Origin: JAOAFX01 sp965649105
GTDB taxonomy: Bacteria; Hydrothermota; Tepidihabitantia; SM23-42; JAOAFX01
Assembly (NCBI GenBank): GCA_965649105.1
Contig: CBFGJP010000015.1
Coordinates: 1 to 43,684 of the forward strand
Length of the DNA stretch: 43,684 nucleotides
Direction: 5' to 3'
Under the pieces are notes generated by a model. That model did no database searches. It saw only the letters and a program-made list of their open reading frames with translations, and was not told the origin of the DNA. Each line of letters starts with the position of its first letter. The stretch's first letter is position 1. Shown one piece after another: positions 23,814 through 32,106 of the stretch. The position numbers were made by a program, and so were the translations under genes.

Positions 23814-25859
23814 TTAAAAAATTGATTTGATAAGAATCTGAAGATCAGTGATGAGGGAACGATTTTTTAGATAATAAAGATTGTAATAGTCCCGCTCCTG
23901 TGGTTTAAGTTTTTTAGCTTTCTCCCGTGTCTTAATTTGAACAAAGCCAGTGAGCCCGGGTTTGTATACGGGTTTTTCTTTTGTTTTTTCAACTTCCATT
24001 ATCTCGGCACCAACAAGGCTCAATGTGCCTTTTAATATCGAAAAATAACTTGGCAGATATTTCAAAAATGGCATACCCTTGTAAAATATATAAATTTCAC
24101 CAATTCCGCCTCCTTCAATATATATTTTTTGTTTTTTAATGCGTGCACCCATAAGTAGATTGATTAAAAAAACCGGAGAAGATAAAATAAGGACTAAGGT
24201 AGAAATGACTATATCAAATCCCCGTTTGAAAATCAAATCTATCGGGTCATACGAACTAACAAAATCCAGTAAAGGTATTGAATCTATTTCATCAACCGAT
24301 GATTTGGCAATTATATATTCAAGTTCATGTGGTACAATACGAAAATTTACCCCTGTACCACTTGCATACAAAATTGTTTCAAGGATTTGTTTATTGCTCA
24401 ACCGGTCACTCGAGAAGATTACATCATCAATTTTCTGAATTTTAATGACTTCTTTAATATGTTCAATTGTTGAAAGAACTTCAGCTCCATCAATCTCTCT
24501 GCCCACATTCTTTTCATCAAAGTCCACAAATCCACAAATTTCATAGGGTATATCTGGTCTTGCCCTCAATTTTTTGAGAATTCGCTGTCCTTCTTTCCCA
24601 GCGCCAACAATAATGGTCCTTCTGAGTTTTGATAATGGATGTTTGATGGCATGGGGACCAAGCCAGCGATAAAACAATCTCCAGATGCCCAGAGTGAGCG
24701 CGATAAGAATAAATGCAATGAGAATTACACCCCTTGAGTAGGCAAACTGCTTGAAGAAATAGGTAAATGTTGAATTCAACAAAAGTCCCACGAGAGCACC
24801 ACCTATAATCGGTTTGATATGATATCGCCCCTTAACATTATATGCCCCTGATAGATAAATGCTTAAGAACCAGATAAATGTATAGACCGGATATATGATA
24901 CGAAATCTAAAAAGTGCATAGTGTGGAAGCCATATCTTGATTGCAATAAAGATGCTTAATATAATAAACAGAAAGTCTAACAACGGTGAAGCAACGCTCC
25001 TGATGAAGGAAGTAATAAATGCAATATACGCTCGAAGGTAGATGCCCGTTTTTAAGATTAATTTAACAAAAAGCGAATAGTGGTCTTTAAAGTGTTTATC
25101 GATAAAGATTAACATTGCGGAATAGAAATTTGTAATATAAGAAAATTCACCTTTTTTTGTGCTTTCACCTTTATAATGAATTGCCTTTGTCCTGGGCGTG
25201 TAGTATATCTTGCTCCCTGCCTTTTTAATTTTGTAGCAAAGGTCAATGTCTTCGCCATACATGAAATAATCTTCGTCAAAATATCCAACTCTCTTCAGGA
25301 TATCATTACGAACCAACAATAAAGAGCCCGAAAGCACATCTACTTCTGATTCAATATCCGGTGAGATGTATGTTAGATTATACCTGCCGAAAATCTTACT
25401 TTTAGGAAAAATTTTGCTCAAGCCAACAATCTTGGTAAATGCAACCCAGGGTGTGGGAATACTTCTTCTGCTTGCCGCCTGAAAGGAACCGTCGGGATTT
25501 ATCAACTTACATCCTACCGCGCCAACTTCCGGATGTTCATCGAGGAAATTTTTTAAGGTTAATAACGTATCTTCCTGGATTAATGTGTCAGGATTTAGTA
25601 TAAGTATATATTTACCCTGTGCAATCTTTAATGCCTGATTATTTGCCTTTGCGAATCCTAAGTTCTTTTGGTTCTCAATGAGTAATACATTGGTAAATTT
25701 CTTCTTTATCATCGTCTGGCTGCCATCAACTGATGCATTATCTACAACAATGATTTCTATATTGAGATTATGCCGTGCTTTTTCTATCGCCATAAGGCAC
25801 TGTTCAAGAAAATACCTGACATTATAGTTGACAATGATTATTGAGACATCTTTTTCCAT
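23814..25859 (-). CDS. GT2 glycosyltransferase fused to a degenerate phosphoglycosyltransferase (WcaJ/WbaP-like)
   Basis: 681 aa. Residues 1-255 are a GT2 rhamnosyltransferase-like domain (SIIIVNYNV, VVDNASVDGS, LNPDT, YGEDIDLCYK). About 275-400 hold several membrane helices. About 413-530 are a CoA-binding-3/Rossmann domain (TIIVGAGKEGQRIL, CGFVDFDEKNVG). From 544 to 681 there is a bacterial sugar transferase domain (FKRGFDIVISTLVLILSSP, LKGTLSLVGAE, KPGLTGFVQI, DYYNLYYLKN). In active phosphoglycosyltransferases a LDELP segment carries the catalytic Asp-Glu pair. Here it is LKYLP (Lys600, Tyr601), and the KFRSM block is missing. The GT2 half looks intact. It probably acts in capsule or O-antigen assembly at the inner membrane. 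The start lies 8 bp after a -10 box. Confidence 0.85.
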   Translation of the reverse strand: MEKDVSIIIVNYNVRYFLEQCLMAIEKARHNLNIEIIVVDNASVDGSQTMIKKKFTNVLLIENQKNLGFAKANNQALKIAQGKYILILNPDTLIQEDTLLTLKNFLDEHPEVGAVGCKLINPDGSFQAASRRSIPTPWVAFTKIVGLSKIFPKSKIFGRYNLTYISPDIESEVDVLSGSLLLVRNDILKRVGYFDEDYFMYGEDIDLCYKIKKAGSKIYYTPRTKAIHYKGESTKKGEFSYITNFYSAMLIFIDKHFKDHYSLFVKLILKTGIYLRAYIAFITSFIRSVASPLLDFLFIILSIFIAIKIWLPHYALFRFRIIYPVYTFIWFLSIYLSGAYNVKGRYHIKPIIGGALVGLLLNSTFTYFFKQFAYSRGVILIAFILIALTLGIWRLFYRWLGPHAIKHPLSKLRRTIIVGAGKEGQRILKKLRARPDIPYEICGFVDFDEKNVGREIDGAEVLSTIEHIKEVIKIQKIDDVIFSSDRLSNKQILETILYASGTGVNFRIVPHELEYIIAKSSVDEIDSIPLLDFVSSYDPIDLIFKRGFDIVISTLVLILSSPVFLINLLMGARIKKQKIYIEGGGIGEIYIFYKGMPFLKYLPSYFSILKGTLSLVGAEIMEVEKTKEKPVYKPGLTGFVQIKTREKAKKLKPQERDYYNLYYLKNRSLITDLQILIKSIF

Positions 25860-25867
25860 TTAGATAA

Positions 25868-25895
25868 ATTATAGAGATTTAATTTGCAATGTCAA
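25868..25895 (-). promoter_or_regulatory. Promoter of the glycosyltransferase fusion gene
   Basis: On the minus strand TTGACA (25895-25890) and TATAAT (25873-25868) are perfect and 16 bp apart. The ATG at 25859 follows by 8 bp, leaving at most a 2-nt leader. The -35 box overlaps the last codons of the yihY-like gene. Confidence 0.83.
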
Positions 25896-26701
25896 TAATT
25901 ATGACTTGATGTTTTTCTTAAAACTCTTCTGCGGGCATAAACATAACTTAACTCTGCTCCGTAAAGGAATATAAAGGCAGAATAATATAACCAAAGTAGT
26001 AACAAGATTATCGCCGAAAGTGAACCAAATATTCTCGAATAATCCACAATTCTTGTGACATAAAGAGTAAATAGAAATTTAGCCAATTCCCAGGACACCC
26101 CGGTAAATATTGCGCCAATGTATGCTTCTTTGAACTTGACCTTACGATTTGGGAAAAACCAGTATATAAGTCCAAAGATCGTGATGCTTATGATTATGTT
26201 TAAAATTGGCAATAGTCTGGTAATACCTTTTAAACCAATTGCACTTGTCCAGAATGTAATACCAACCGTCGCAATTAATAATATCCAGATAACAAATGCC
26301 CATGCCATGGTGATCAAACTTTTTCTGAAAAACGGTCGGTCTTTCTTTGCCTTCCAGATAAGGTTGAGACTTGACTCAATCGCTCCAAATATACTCGCTG
26401 AGCCCCATAAAAAGCCGAGCATACCAATGATGGCAACAATTATTGATGTATGCCTGACGGCTTTGATGTTTTTTATTATTTCTTCAAGACCTATGGGTAT
26501 AATTTGTTTTAAAATAGGAATAATTTTTTCAATAATTCTCTGGGATGAACCGAGAATAAAGAATGAAAAAGATAATATTCCAAGTATCAGCGGGAAAAAA
26601 CTAAATATTGCAGCATTTACAAGCGCCGAAGCAAGCAACGGGCAACGGTCAGTATTGAATTTATTATATGCTTTTTTGATGACCCAAAAAAAATTTTTCA
26701 T
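25892..26701 (-). CDS. YihY/BrkB-family inner-membrane protein
   Basis: 269 aa with about six transmembrane helices. Family features are ALVNAAIFSFFPLILG near residue 30, GFLWGSASIFGAIESSLNLIW in the middle, TGVSWELAKFLFTLYV, and the LYYSAFIFLYGAELSYVYA block near the end. Members were once called RNase BN by mistake. They are integral membrane proteins of unsettled function. The gene lies 26 bp after the amidohydrolase gene in the trkA unit and has no clear ribosome binding site. Confidence 0.88.
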   Translation of the reverse strand: MKNFFWVIKKAYNKFNTDRCPLLASALVNAAIFSFFPLILGILSFSFFILGSSQRIIEKIIPILKQIIPIGLEEIIKNIKAVRHTSIIVAIIGMLGFLWGSASIFGAIESSLNLIWKAKKDRPFFRKSLITMAWAFVIWILLIATVGITFWTSAIGLKGITRLLPILNIIISITIFGLIYWFFPNRKVKFKEAYIGAIFTGVSWELAKFLFTLYVTRIVDYSRIFGSLSAIILLLLWLYYSAFIFLYGAELSYVYARRRVLRKTSSHNY

Positions 26702-26727
26702 AAAATTAAAATATAATGTTAATTTTA

Positions 26728-28236
26728 TTAACTATTGCAATGAACGAGATTTCCCCCAACGAAAACCTTTAATATTTTTATATGTTGGAGATTTTCTTTG
26801 ATTAAGGGGTTTTTATCAAACACCAAAAGGTCCGCTAATTTACCTTCTTCAAGCGTGCCTTTTTTATCTTCATCAAATGTTGCAAAGGGGGGAGATTGAG
26901 TATATGAAATTATCGCTTCAGCAGGTGATAACCGGTATTCATTAAATGGATGATGAACGGCAAGATTGATACCGTATAGCGGTCCTAAGGGCATGCAATC
27001 GGAACCGAAAATCAATTTTACACCCGCCCTTATTATCTTTTTAAAACTATTCATATCTTTATACCTCAATCCGAGATTTCTTTCATACATATTATTGGGA
27101 AATTGCCAGCGCAAAAAATTGGGTTGCATTGAGGCGATTAAATTTAGCCGTCTAATTTCTTTAATCTGTTCTGAGTCAAGCATTTCAAGGTGTTCCAACC
27201 GATGTCTTAGTTCGTTGTTGCGCAGTCCTATTTTTCTGAAAACTTGCAGAATGTGCTCGGTTGAACGATCACCTATTGAATGTATCATCAATTGGATTGA
27301 ATGTTCCTCCGCTATGCGGACAAGAGCCAATAGTGTTTTTTCAGAAATAAGGATTTTTCCACGATTTCGTGAATTCTTATAAGGTTTCCTGATGGCGGCG
27401 GTTCGCGCGCCGATTGAACCATCCATAAATATTTTCAGCCCAGCAAATTTCAAAAACTCATTGCCCAAGTTCGATTGAATTCCCATTTTTATCAACGATA
27501 ACAAATCAGATGTAAGATATAATGCAACCCGCAATTTAAGGTCTTTTTTTAACGACTGGTAGATTTTGAATCCAGCAATATCGGTTATCTCATGGATGGA
27601 AGTAATTCCTAATGAAAGGGCCTGTTTTGTCGCCATTTCAAGCCCCATTTTATACATTGCAAAAGTGGGTTTGAAAATTCGGTTGAGATAGAGCGCAGCG
27701 TCTTCATAGAGCAAACCGGTCTTTCGGTCAACTATTTTTAATTTTTCTGGAATAAAATCAAGCGCCCTGGTATTGCAAACCGCAAAATGTCCGCAAATCC
27801 TTCGCATAATCACGGGTTTCTTTTTTGAAACTTTGTCCAGTGTCTTTCGATTCAGTGCATTATTTTTATCTGCCTTCCAGAGAGATTCATCCCAGTTAAC
27901 ACCAAAAATAATTTCTCTATCTTTTTCTTCTCGCAATTTTTCAAGACATTCTTCAAGAGAGTAACATTTACTCAGATCCACACGTTGAAATTCTATACCG
28001 TGGGCAAGAAGATGGGTGTGTGAATCCGTGAAGCCTGGTATAAGATAATTATTTTTAATATCAAATACTTTAAAGTTTAGAAAATTACGATGCAATACTT
28101 TATATAATTTTTGGTTGTCTGATGGACTATTAAATATTTTTGAAATGTGCCCGTTGCTGATCAAGATATCACATTTTGTGGTGCAATTCTTATTTAAATT
28201 TACTAATTTACAGTTTTTGAGTAAAATAAACGACAT
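26728..28236 (-). CDS. Amidohydrolase family 3 (YtcJ-like) metallo-hydrolase
   Basis: 502 aa. The metal-binding DSHTHLLAHG motif near residue 70 has the HxH pair. Further signatures are FGVNWDESLW, KIFMDGSIGARTAAIRKPY, LMIHSIGDRSTEHIL, HRLEHLEMLD, FGSDCMPLGPL and the C-terminal GKLADLLVFDKNPL. The enzyme should hydrolyse an amide or imide with bound zinc, and the substrate is unknown. It starts directly at the stop of the TPR gene (TGA then ATG), so it is translationally coupled. Its linkage to potassium-uptake genes is not explained by known function. Confidence 0.87.
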   Translation of the reverse strand: MSFILLKNCKLVNLNKNCTTKCDILISNGHISKIFNSPSDNQKLYKVLHRNFLNFKVFDIKNNYLIPGFTDSHTHLLAHGIEFQRVDLSKCYSLEECLEKLREEKDREIIFGVNWDESLWKADKNNALNRKTLDKVSKKKPVIMRRICGHFAVCNTRALDFIPEKLKIVDRKTGLLYEDAALYLNRIFKPTFAMYKMGLEMATKQALSLGITSIHEITDIAGFKIYQSLKKDLKLRVALYLTSDLLSLIKMGIQSNLGNEFLKFAGLKIFMDGSIGARTAAIRKPYKNSRNRGKILISEKTLLALVRIAEEHSIQLMIHSIGDRSTEHILQVFRKIGLRNNELRHRLEHLEMLDSEQIKEIRRLNLIASMQPNFLRWQFPNNMYERNLGLRYKDMNSFKKIIRAGVKLIFGSDCMPLGPLYGINLAVHHPFNEYRLSPAEAIISYTQSPPFATFDEDKKGTLEEGKLADLLVFDKNPLIKENLQHIKILKVFVGGNLVHCNS

Positions 28237-28494
28237 TCATCCTTTGATCAGTTTGTTGAGGTGTTCTTGTGCAGATTGAAACGCTGGGTCTAAAGAAAGT
28301 GCCTGACGAAACGAATTTATTGCTTTATCGCGGTCATTTAACGCTTCGTAGGCGATGCCGAGATTATAATATAGTTTGGGTTCGCGATTATTAAGTTTTT
28401 GTGCTTTTTTTAAAACTTTTATAGCCTCATCATATTTCCGGCTCAATATGTAAAATTCTGAGAGTTCTAAAAGGTCCTGAAAATCGTTGTTCAT
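28237..28494 (-). CDS. Small TPR-repeat protein
   Basis: 85 aa. Two TPR units fill the protein: LLELSEFYILSRKYDEAIKVLKK (10-32) and PKLYYNLGIAYEALNDRDKA (39-58) with SFRQALSLDP after it. It has no signal peptide or membrane segment, so it is a cytoplasmic protein-protein interaction module. ATGA overlap with trkA and immediate abutment to the amidohydrolase gene make it a coupled middle gene. The partner is unknown. Confidence 0.85.
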   Translation of the reverse strand: MNNDFQDLLELSEFYILSRKYDEAIKVLKKAQKLNNREPKLYYNLGIAYEALNDRDKAINSFRQALSLDPAFQSAQEHLNKLIKG

Positions 28495-29177
28495 AATTTT
28501 TCAATGCGATTTAAATCCTTATATTTTCCTAATAAAACAAGTATGTCACCCTGCAGGACTTCATCTGAACCACCGGGTCCTATGATTATTTCTTCCTTAA
28601 AATCGGGTGAACCATCGGGCTTGGTATAAGGCATCTTTCTTTTTATCGCCATAACGCTAATGCCAAATTTCTCTCTCAGTTTCAATACACTCAAGGTTTT
28701 ATCGCAAAATTTTTTGGGCGCAATAATTTCAAGTATTCCGTATTCCTTAGATAATTCTATATAGTCGAATATTTTAGGGCTGGCAAGACTTTCTGCCAGT
28801 CTTTCACCCATTTCCTTTTCCGGAAAGATTATCCGATCGGCACCAACTTTCTCCAGAATCTTGGCGTGGAGTTCGTTATGTGCCTTAACAATAACCTGTT
28901 TCACACCGAATTCCTTTAATAACAGTGTGACCATAATGCTATCTTCGATATTTTCGCCGATACTTACAATTGCCGTATCAAATTCTTTGATACCTAATTC
29001 TTTTAATGCCTTCTCGTCGGTTGCGTCAACAACCACAGCCTGGGAAACAGTGCCTTCAATTTCTTTGACTCTTTCTTCATTCCGGTCCATTGCCAGGACT
29101 TCAAAGTTTTTATCAGCTAGCGCCCGAGCAATACTCGAGCCAAATCTACCAAGACCTATAACTACAAATTGTTTCAT
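28491..29177 (-). CDS. TrkA/KtrA-type potassium-uptake regulatory subunit
   Basis: 228 aa: one RCK_N domain (VVIGLGRFGSSIARALADKN with the GxGxxG nucleotide site, VDATDEKALKELG) and one TrkA_C/RCK_C domain from about 135, as in KtrA. It binds ATP/ADP or NAD(H), and in some relatives c-di-AMP through RCK_C, and gates the TrkH/KtrB channel. The channel gene trkH lies upstream on the same strand, but 345 bp and a separate promoter intervene, so the two subunits can be regulated apart. AAGGAAA precedes the ATG. Confidence 0.92.
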   Translation of the reverse strand: MKQFVVIGLGRFGSSIARALADKNFEVLAMDRNEERVKEIEGTVSQAVVVDATDEKALKELGIKEFDTAIVSIGENIEDSIMVTLLLKEFGVKQVIVKAHNELHAKILEKVGADRIIFPEKEMGERLAESLASPKIFDYIELSKEYGILEIIAPKKFCDKTLSVLKLREKFGISVMAIKRKMPYTKPDGSPDFKEEIIIGPGGSDEVLQGDILVLLGKYKDLNRIEKL

Positions 29178-29189
29178 AATTTTCCTTAA

Positions 29190-29279
29190 TTAAAAAACCC
29201 TGAAAAAGAAAAGGGCAGGCTTTTTATTAATATAAAAGAAAGCCTGCTTTACGGAGATAATTTTCATCACTTTCAACAT
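29190..29279 (-). CDS. Candidate leaderless leader ORF ahead of trkA
   Basis: A 29-codon ORF, starting MLKVMKIISVKQAFF and ending FFFRVF, begins 5 bp after the -10 box at 29285. This is the same spacing as the leaderless starts of yifB, the pseudopilin-like gene and malF. Its stop lies 12 bp before trkA, and it runs through the hairpin at 29215-29247. It could be a regulatory leader peptide or a small basic protein. It could also be chance, because an ORF of this size is not improbable in AT-rich DNA. Confidence 0.4.
   Translation of the reverse strand: MLKVMKIISVKQAFFYINKKPALFFFRVF
29215..29247 (-). promoter_or_regulatory. Hairpin in the trkA leader, possible attenuator
   Basis: GCAGGCTTT (29215-29223) and AAAGCCTGC (29239-29247) are perfect 9-bp inverted arms with a 15-nt loop. 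In the minus-strand RNA the stem is followed by a pyrimidine-rich stretch with U4 and U5 runs. It lies between the promoter and trkA, so it could work as an attenuator rather than an end-of-operon terminator. Confidence 0.5.
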
Positions 29280-29284
29280 ATTAT

Positions 29285-29312
29285 ATTATATATATTTTAG
29301 CGTAAATGTCAA
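29285..29312 (-). promoter_or_regulatory. Promoter of the trkA-TPR-amidohydrolase-yihY unit
   Basis: On the minus strand TTGACA (29312-29307) and TATAAT (29290-29285) are perfect and 16 bp apart. The predicted start near 29278-29279 leaves about 100 nt of leader before trkA. Confidence 0.83.
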
Positions 29313-29522
29313 TATAACTCATTACCAACCTCTCCATTTTTTATAGAATACTTTAATCGGGTTCAAGCCTATAGAAATTTTATGGGCAGATTTCGGTCTT
29401 TAGCTATCTAAAAGCCGGGTAAACTGAGCCATGATATTTAATTCCAATTGATATGCTAACGATAATAAGCAATCGGAAATGTAAAAATTAAAATAATTTG
29501 AACAAGTAGAGAAGACTCAGAA
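29313..29522. other. Unassigned 210-bp spacer between trkH and the trkA promoter
   Basis: No ORF, tRNA or clean terminator was seen. A weak hairpin is possible around 29395-29416 (GGTCTTT with AAAAGCC). I compared it by eye with c-di-GMP and c-di-AMP riboswitch cores and found no convincing match. Confidence 0.4.
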
Positions 29523-30872
29523 CTAACCTACGACGATTGATTCTTCAGGATAAGAGAAATCATAATTGTAAGGTCTTATCAGTGCACTGCCCAGTGTCAA
29601 AGTTCCTACCCTTCCGATTAACATTAAAAAGATAATGATTATTTTGCCAAAAACTGAGAAGTCGCAGACATAATTACAATATGGATTCATACTTGAACCC
29701 AGGGATAGACCCACGGTCCCAAAGGCAGAGAAGATTTCAAACAACAATTTAAATGGTTGAACACGGTCAAACAACAAAATTAAAAAGAATGCAATCAGAA
29801 TAAGGAATGTGGAAAGGGATATGAGCAAAAACGAACGCATTGCCTGTTCCTGGGGAATTCTTTTTTTCATGGTTGTGACATCATTCTTATATCGACCAAG
29901 AAGAAGTTCTTTGATCCAGATTAACATAAGGGCGAAGGTAGAAGTTTTTACTCCACCACCGGTCCCACCGGGCGAGGCACCTATGAACATAAATATAATT
30001 AATAGAAACAGCGTTACTGTTGAAAATGAAGAGATATCGATGGTATTGAAACCAGCGGTCCTGGGTGTTACGGCTTGGAAAAAAGAATGGATTATTTTCA
30101 TTGGCAGGGAATAATGGATAAGACTTTTTTGTCCTTCATAAAAAAATATAAAGAGAGTTCCAACAACCAATAATATAAGCGTTGTCTTCAAAACGATCTT
30201 AGTGTGGAGGGAGAGTTCCTTTCTGTCTTTTTTTACTAAAAAATAATAGATGTCCGATATCACGATAAAGCCAATGCCGCCGATAATGACCAATATTGAG
30301 GCGGTCAAAGGGACATCCCAGGAATCGCTAAAAAGTGATAGATTTCCAGAAAATGTTGAAAATCCGGCATTACAGAATGCTGATATTGAATGGAAAATGG
30401 CATGTCCCGCAGCAACCAGGGGACTGAATTTTCGTACAAAACTGAAGTAAAACATTATTGCACCAATCATTTCCACCACCAATGTGATTCTAAAGATTCT
30501 CCAGGCAAAACGCATTAAATTATCATAACTGAGGATATTAATTGATTCCTTGAAAAGCATTCGATCACGCAGTGAAATTTTTTTCCCCAGGAAGAAAAAA
30601 AATGATGTTGATAATGTCATATATCCTAAACCGCCAATTTGTATTAATAGAAGTATTATACATTTGCCAAAAAGCGTAAAATCGGTGGCAGTATTTTTTA
30701 CTATTAACCCGGTGACACATAAAGCGGAAGTTGATGTAAATATCGCGTCGATAAAAGAAATGCCGTTATTGGTTGCAAAAGGTAAAGAAAGGATTATCGC
30801 GCTGATAATTATAATACTTACATAGCCAAAAAGCAATATCCTTGCGGGATTTATTTCTTTTTTTTGATTCAT
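29523..30872 (-). CDS. TrkH/KtrB-type potassium channel subunit
   Basis: 449 aa, four M1-P-M2 units. The four pore loops, each with the selectivity-filter Gly, are readable: TSALCVTGL near 53, FCNAGFSTF, TPRTAGFNTI and FGTVGLSLG. GASPGGTGGGVKTSTFALM near residue 300 is the family's cytoplasmic gating-loop region. With TrkA it forms a Na+- or H+-coupled potassium uptake system in the inner membrane. The gene follows the RNase H gene by 2 bp and probably reads from the tRNA-Val/zinc-ribbon unit. Confidence 0.94.
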   Translation of the reverse strand: MNQKKEINPARILLFGYVSIIIISAIILSLPFATNNGISFIDAIFTSTSALCVTGLIVKNTATDFTLFGKCIILLLIQIGGLGYMTLSTSFFFFLGKKISLRDRMLFKESINILSYDNLMRFAWRIFRITLVVEMIGAIMFYFSFVRKFSPLVAAGHAIFHSISAFCNAGFSTFSGNLSLFSDSWDVPLTASILVIIGGIGFIVISDIYYFLVKKDRKELSLHTKIVLKTTLILLVVGTLFIFFYEGQKSLIHYSLPMKIIHSFFQAVTPRTAGFNTIDISSFSTVTLFLLIIFMFIGASPGGTGGGVKTSTFALMLIWIKELLLGRYKNDVTTMKKRIPQEQAMRSFLLISLSTFLILIAFFLILLFDRVQPFKLLFEIFSAFGTVGLSLGSSMNPYCNYVCDFSVFGKIIIIFLMLIGRVGTLTLGSALIRPYNYDFSYPEESIVVG

Positions 30873-30874
30873 TT

Positions 30875-31312
30875 TTATGAATTTGCTGCTCTTTTCTTTT
30901 TTATGACTTTAACGATCTTCTGGGCAAGTTGGTTGGCTAAACGATTTTTTTCTCGGGGGATTAGATTTAGATCAACTTTTTCAAACTTATTGAGCAACTT
31001 CCGGACACGGTCGGCAAGATTTTTTATATGCGGGGTTTTTATCCGATAATTTCCCGTGAGCTGTCTATATACAAGTTCCGAATCCATATATATTTCAGCA
31101 TTTAAAAATTGATTCTCCAATAACCATTTCAGGGCATGTATGAGGGCTTCGTATTCTGCAACATTATTAGTGGTAATACCAATGTAACGAGAACTTTGGG
31201 CAATGGGTTTTTCCGTGTTATGTTTATTAAACATCACAAAACTAATACCTGAAGGTCCGGGATTTCCACTCGAAGAGCCGTCGATATAAACGACTACACC
31301 ATCAGGGTTCAT
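30875..31312 (-). CDS. RNase HI-like protein with an altered fourth catalytic position
   Basis: 145 aa from the ATG at 31312. A GTG at 31330 would add six residues. RNase H fold motifs are VVVYIDGSSSGNPGPSG (first Asp), NNVAEYEALIHAL (Glu) and IYMDSELV (third Asp). The last motif, usually ENxxAD, reads KNRLANQLA, so the fourth acidic residue is Asn. The protein may cleave RNA in RNA:DNA hybrids, as archaeal-type or RnhA-like members do. Activity with Asn at that site is possible but untested here. The start overlaps the zinc-ribbon gene by 11 bp and the stop is 2 bp before trkH. Confidence 0.85.
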   Translation of the reverse strand: MNPDGVVVYIDGSSSGNPGPSGISFVMFNKHNTEKPIAQSSRYIGITTNNVAEYEALIHALKWLLENQFLNAEIYMDSELVYRQLTGNYRIKTPHIKNLADRVRKLLNKFEKVDLNLIPREKNRLANQLAQKIVKVIKKKRAANS

Positions 31313-32006
31313 AAACAAGTATTCTGCCACAGGAATCGCAAAGAACGAACTTATCCTTTTTCTTCAATTCATTAAGGGTCTGGGGTGTAATATTTGTATA
31401 ACACCCTGTACATATTCCTTCATCGGTAACAATACAAATTGCCTTTTCCCTTGCTTTTTTAATCCTTTCGTAAATTTTTCTAATATCTTCAGGAAGTTTT
31501 TTTATTTCATCGTGCAACATAAATGTTTTTGTATCCTGGTCCTCAATAATTCGGGTCTTCTGTGTTTCTAATTCTTGAATTTCGCGGCTCTTTTTTTCGA
31601 TAAATTCTTTTGTCTCTTTTTCAAGATTTACCATCGTACTTTTAATTTTTTCCTCTTCTTCAAGGAGATTTATCATTTCTTCTTCTATTGCCATACGCGC
31701 ATTTTTAAGATACTCAATTTCTTTTAGGATCGCCCGGTATTCTTCATTTGTTTTTACCGTATGAATTTGCTGATTTAATTTATTAACCTTTGTTTCGTTT
31801 TCAGTAATATCACCCTCTTTAAGTTTGTAAGTTTTTTTTATTTCTATTAATCTATTTTTCGCTTGATTTAATTGACTGTTTTTCTTATCAATTTCTTTCT
31901 GGAGTGCGGTGATTCTTTCCGGGATGTTTTTTAAAAAAATTTCATTCTTTTTTATTTCTTCATCAAGGTCCTTTATCTTAATAAGTCTTTCCAGGACCTC
32001 CTCCAT
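31302..32006 (-). CDS. Coiled-coil C4 zinc-ribbon protein (COG1579/DUF164 type)
   Basis: 234 aa. Residues about 1-175 are a long antiparallel coiled coil, Glu/Lys/Leu-rich with heptads. The C-terminal 40 residues form a zinc ribbon: GICTGCYTNITPQTLNELKK, then FVLCDSCGRILVY. This architecture matches the widespread COG1579 family (structures include the chlamydial CT398). A nucleic-acid or flagellar/secretion-related role has been proposed, but none is settled. GAGGT lies about 8 bp upstream of the ATG. tRNA-Val lies 100 bp upstream on the same strand and may share its promoter. Confidence 0.88.
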   Translation of the reverse strand: MEEVLERLIKIKDLDEEIKKNEIFLKNIPERITALQKEIDKKNSQLNQAKNRLIEIKKTYKLKEGDITENETKVNKLNQQIHTVKTNEEYRAILKEIEYLKNARMAIEEEMINLLEEEEKIKSTMVNLEKETKEFIEKKSREIQELETQKTRIIEDQDTKTFMLHDEIKKLPEDIRKIYERIKKAREKAICIVTDEGICTGCYTNITPQTLNELKKKDKFVLCDSCGRILVYEP

Positions 32007-32030
32007 TTGATTTACCTCACATCCCTTTGC

Positions 32031-32092
32031 TCCAAATTCCGCCTGCTATAAATTGGGAAGAATATTTTCGTATTCGGCACTGGGAATTTGGA
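32031..32092. repeat. 10-bp perfect inverted repeat between tRNA-Val and the zinc-ribbon gene
   Basis: TCCAAATTCC (32031-32040) and GGAATTTGGA (32083-32092) are perfect inverted arms with 42 nt between them, and a small GAATA/TATTC hairpin lies inside. No T-run follows. It could be a processing hairpin or a short non-autonomous dispersed repeat. Confidence 0.45.
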
Positions 32093-32106
32093 ATCCGGTA
32101 CAAATA

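Noticed and set aside
29313..29522. Possible c-di-GMP or c-di-AMP riboswitch near the trk genes
   Set aside because: Some short strings looked suggestive, but the order and pairing of the conserved cores do not match on either strand.
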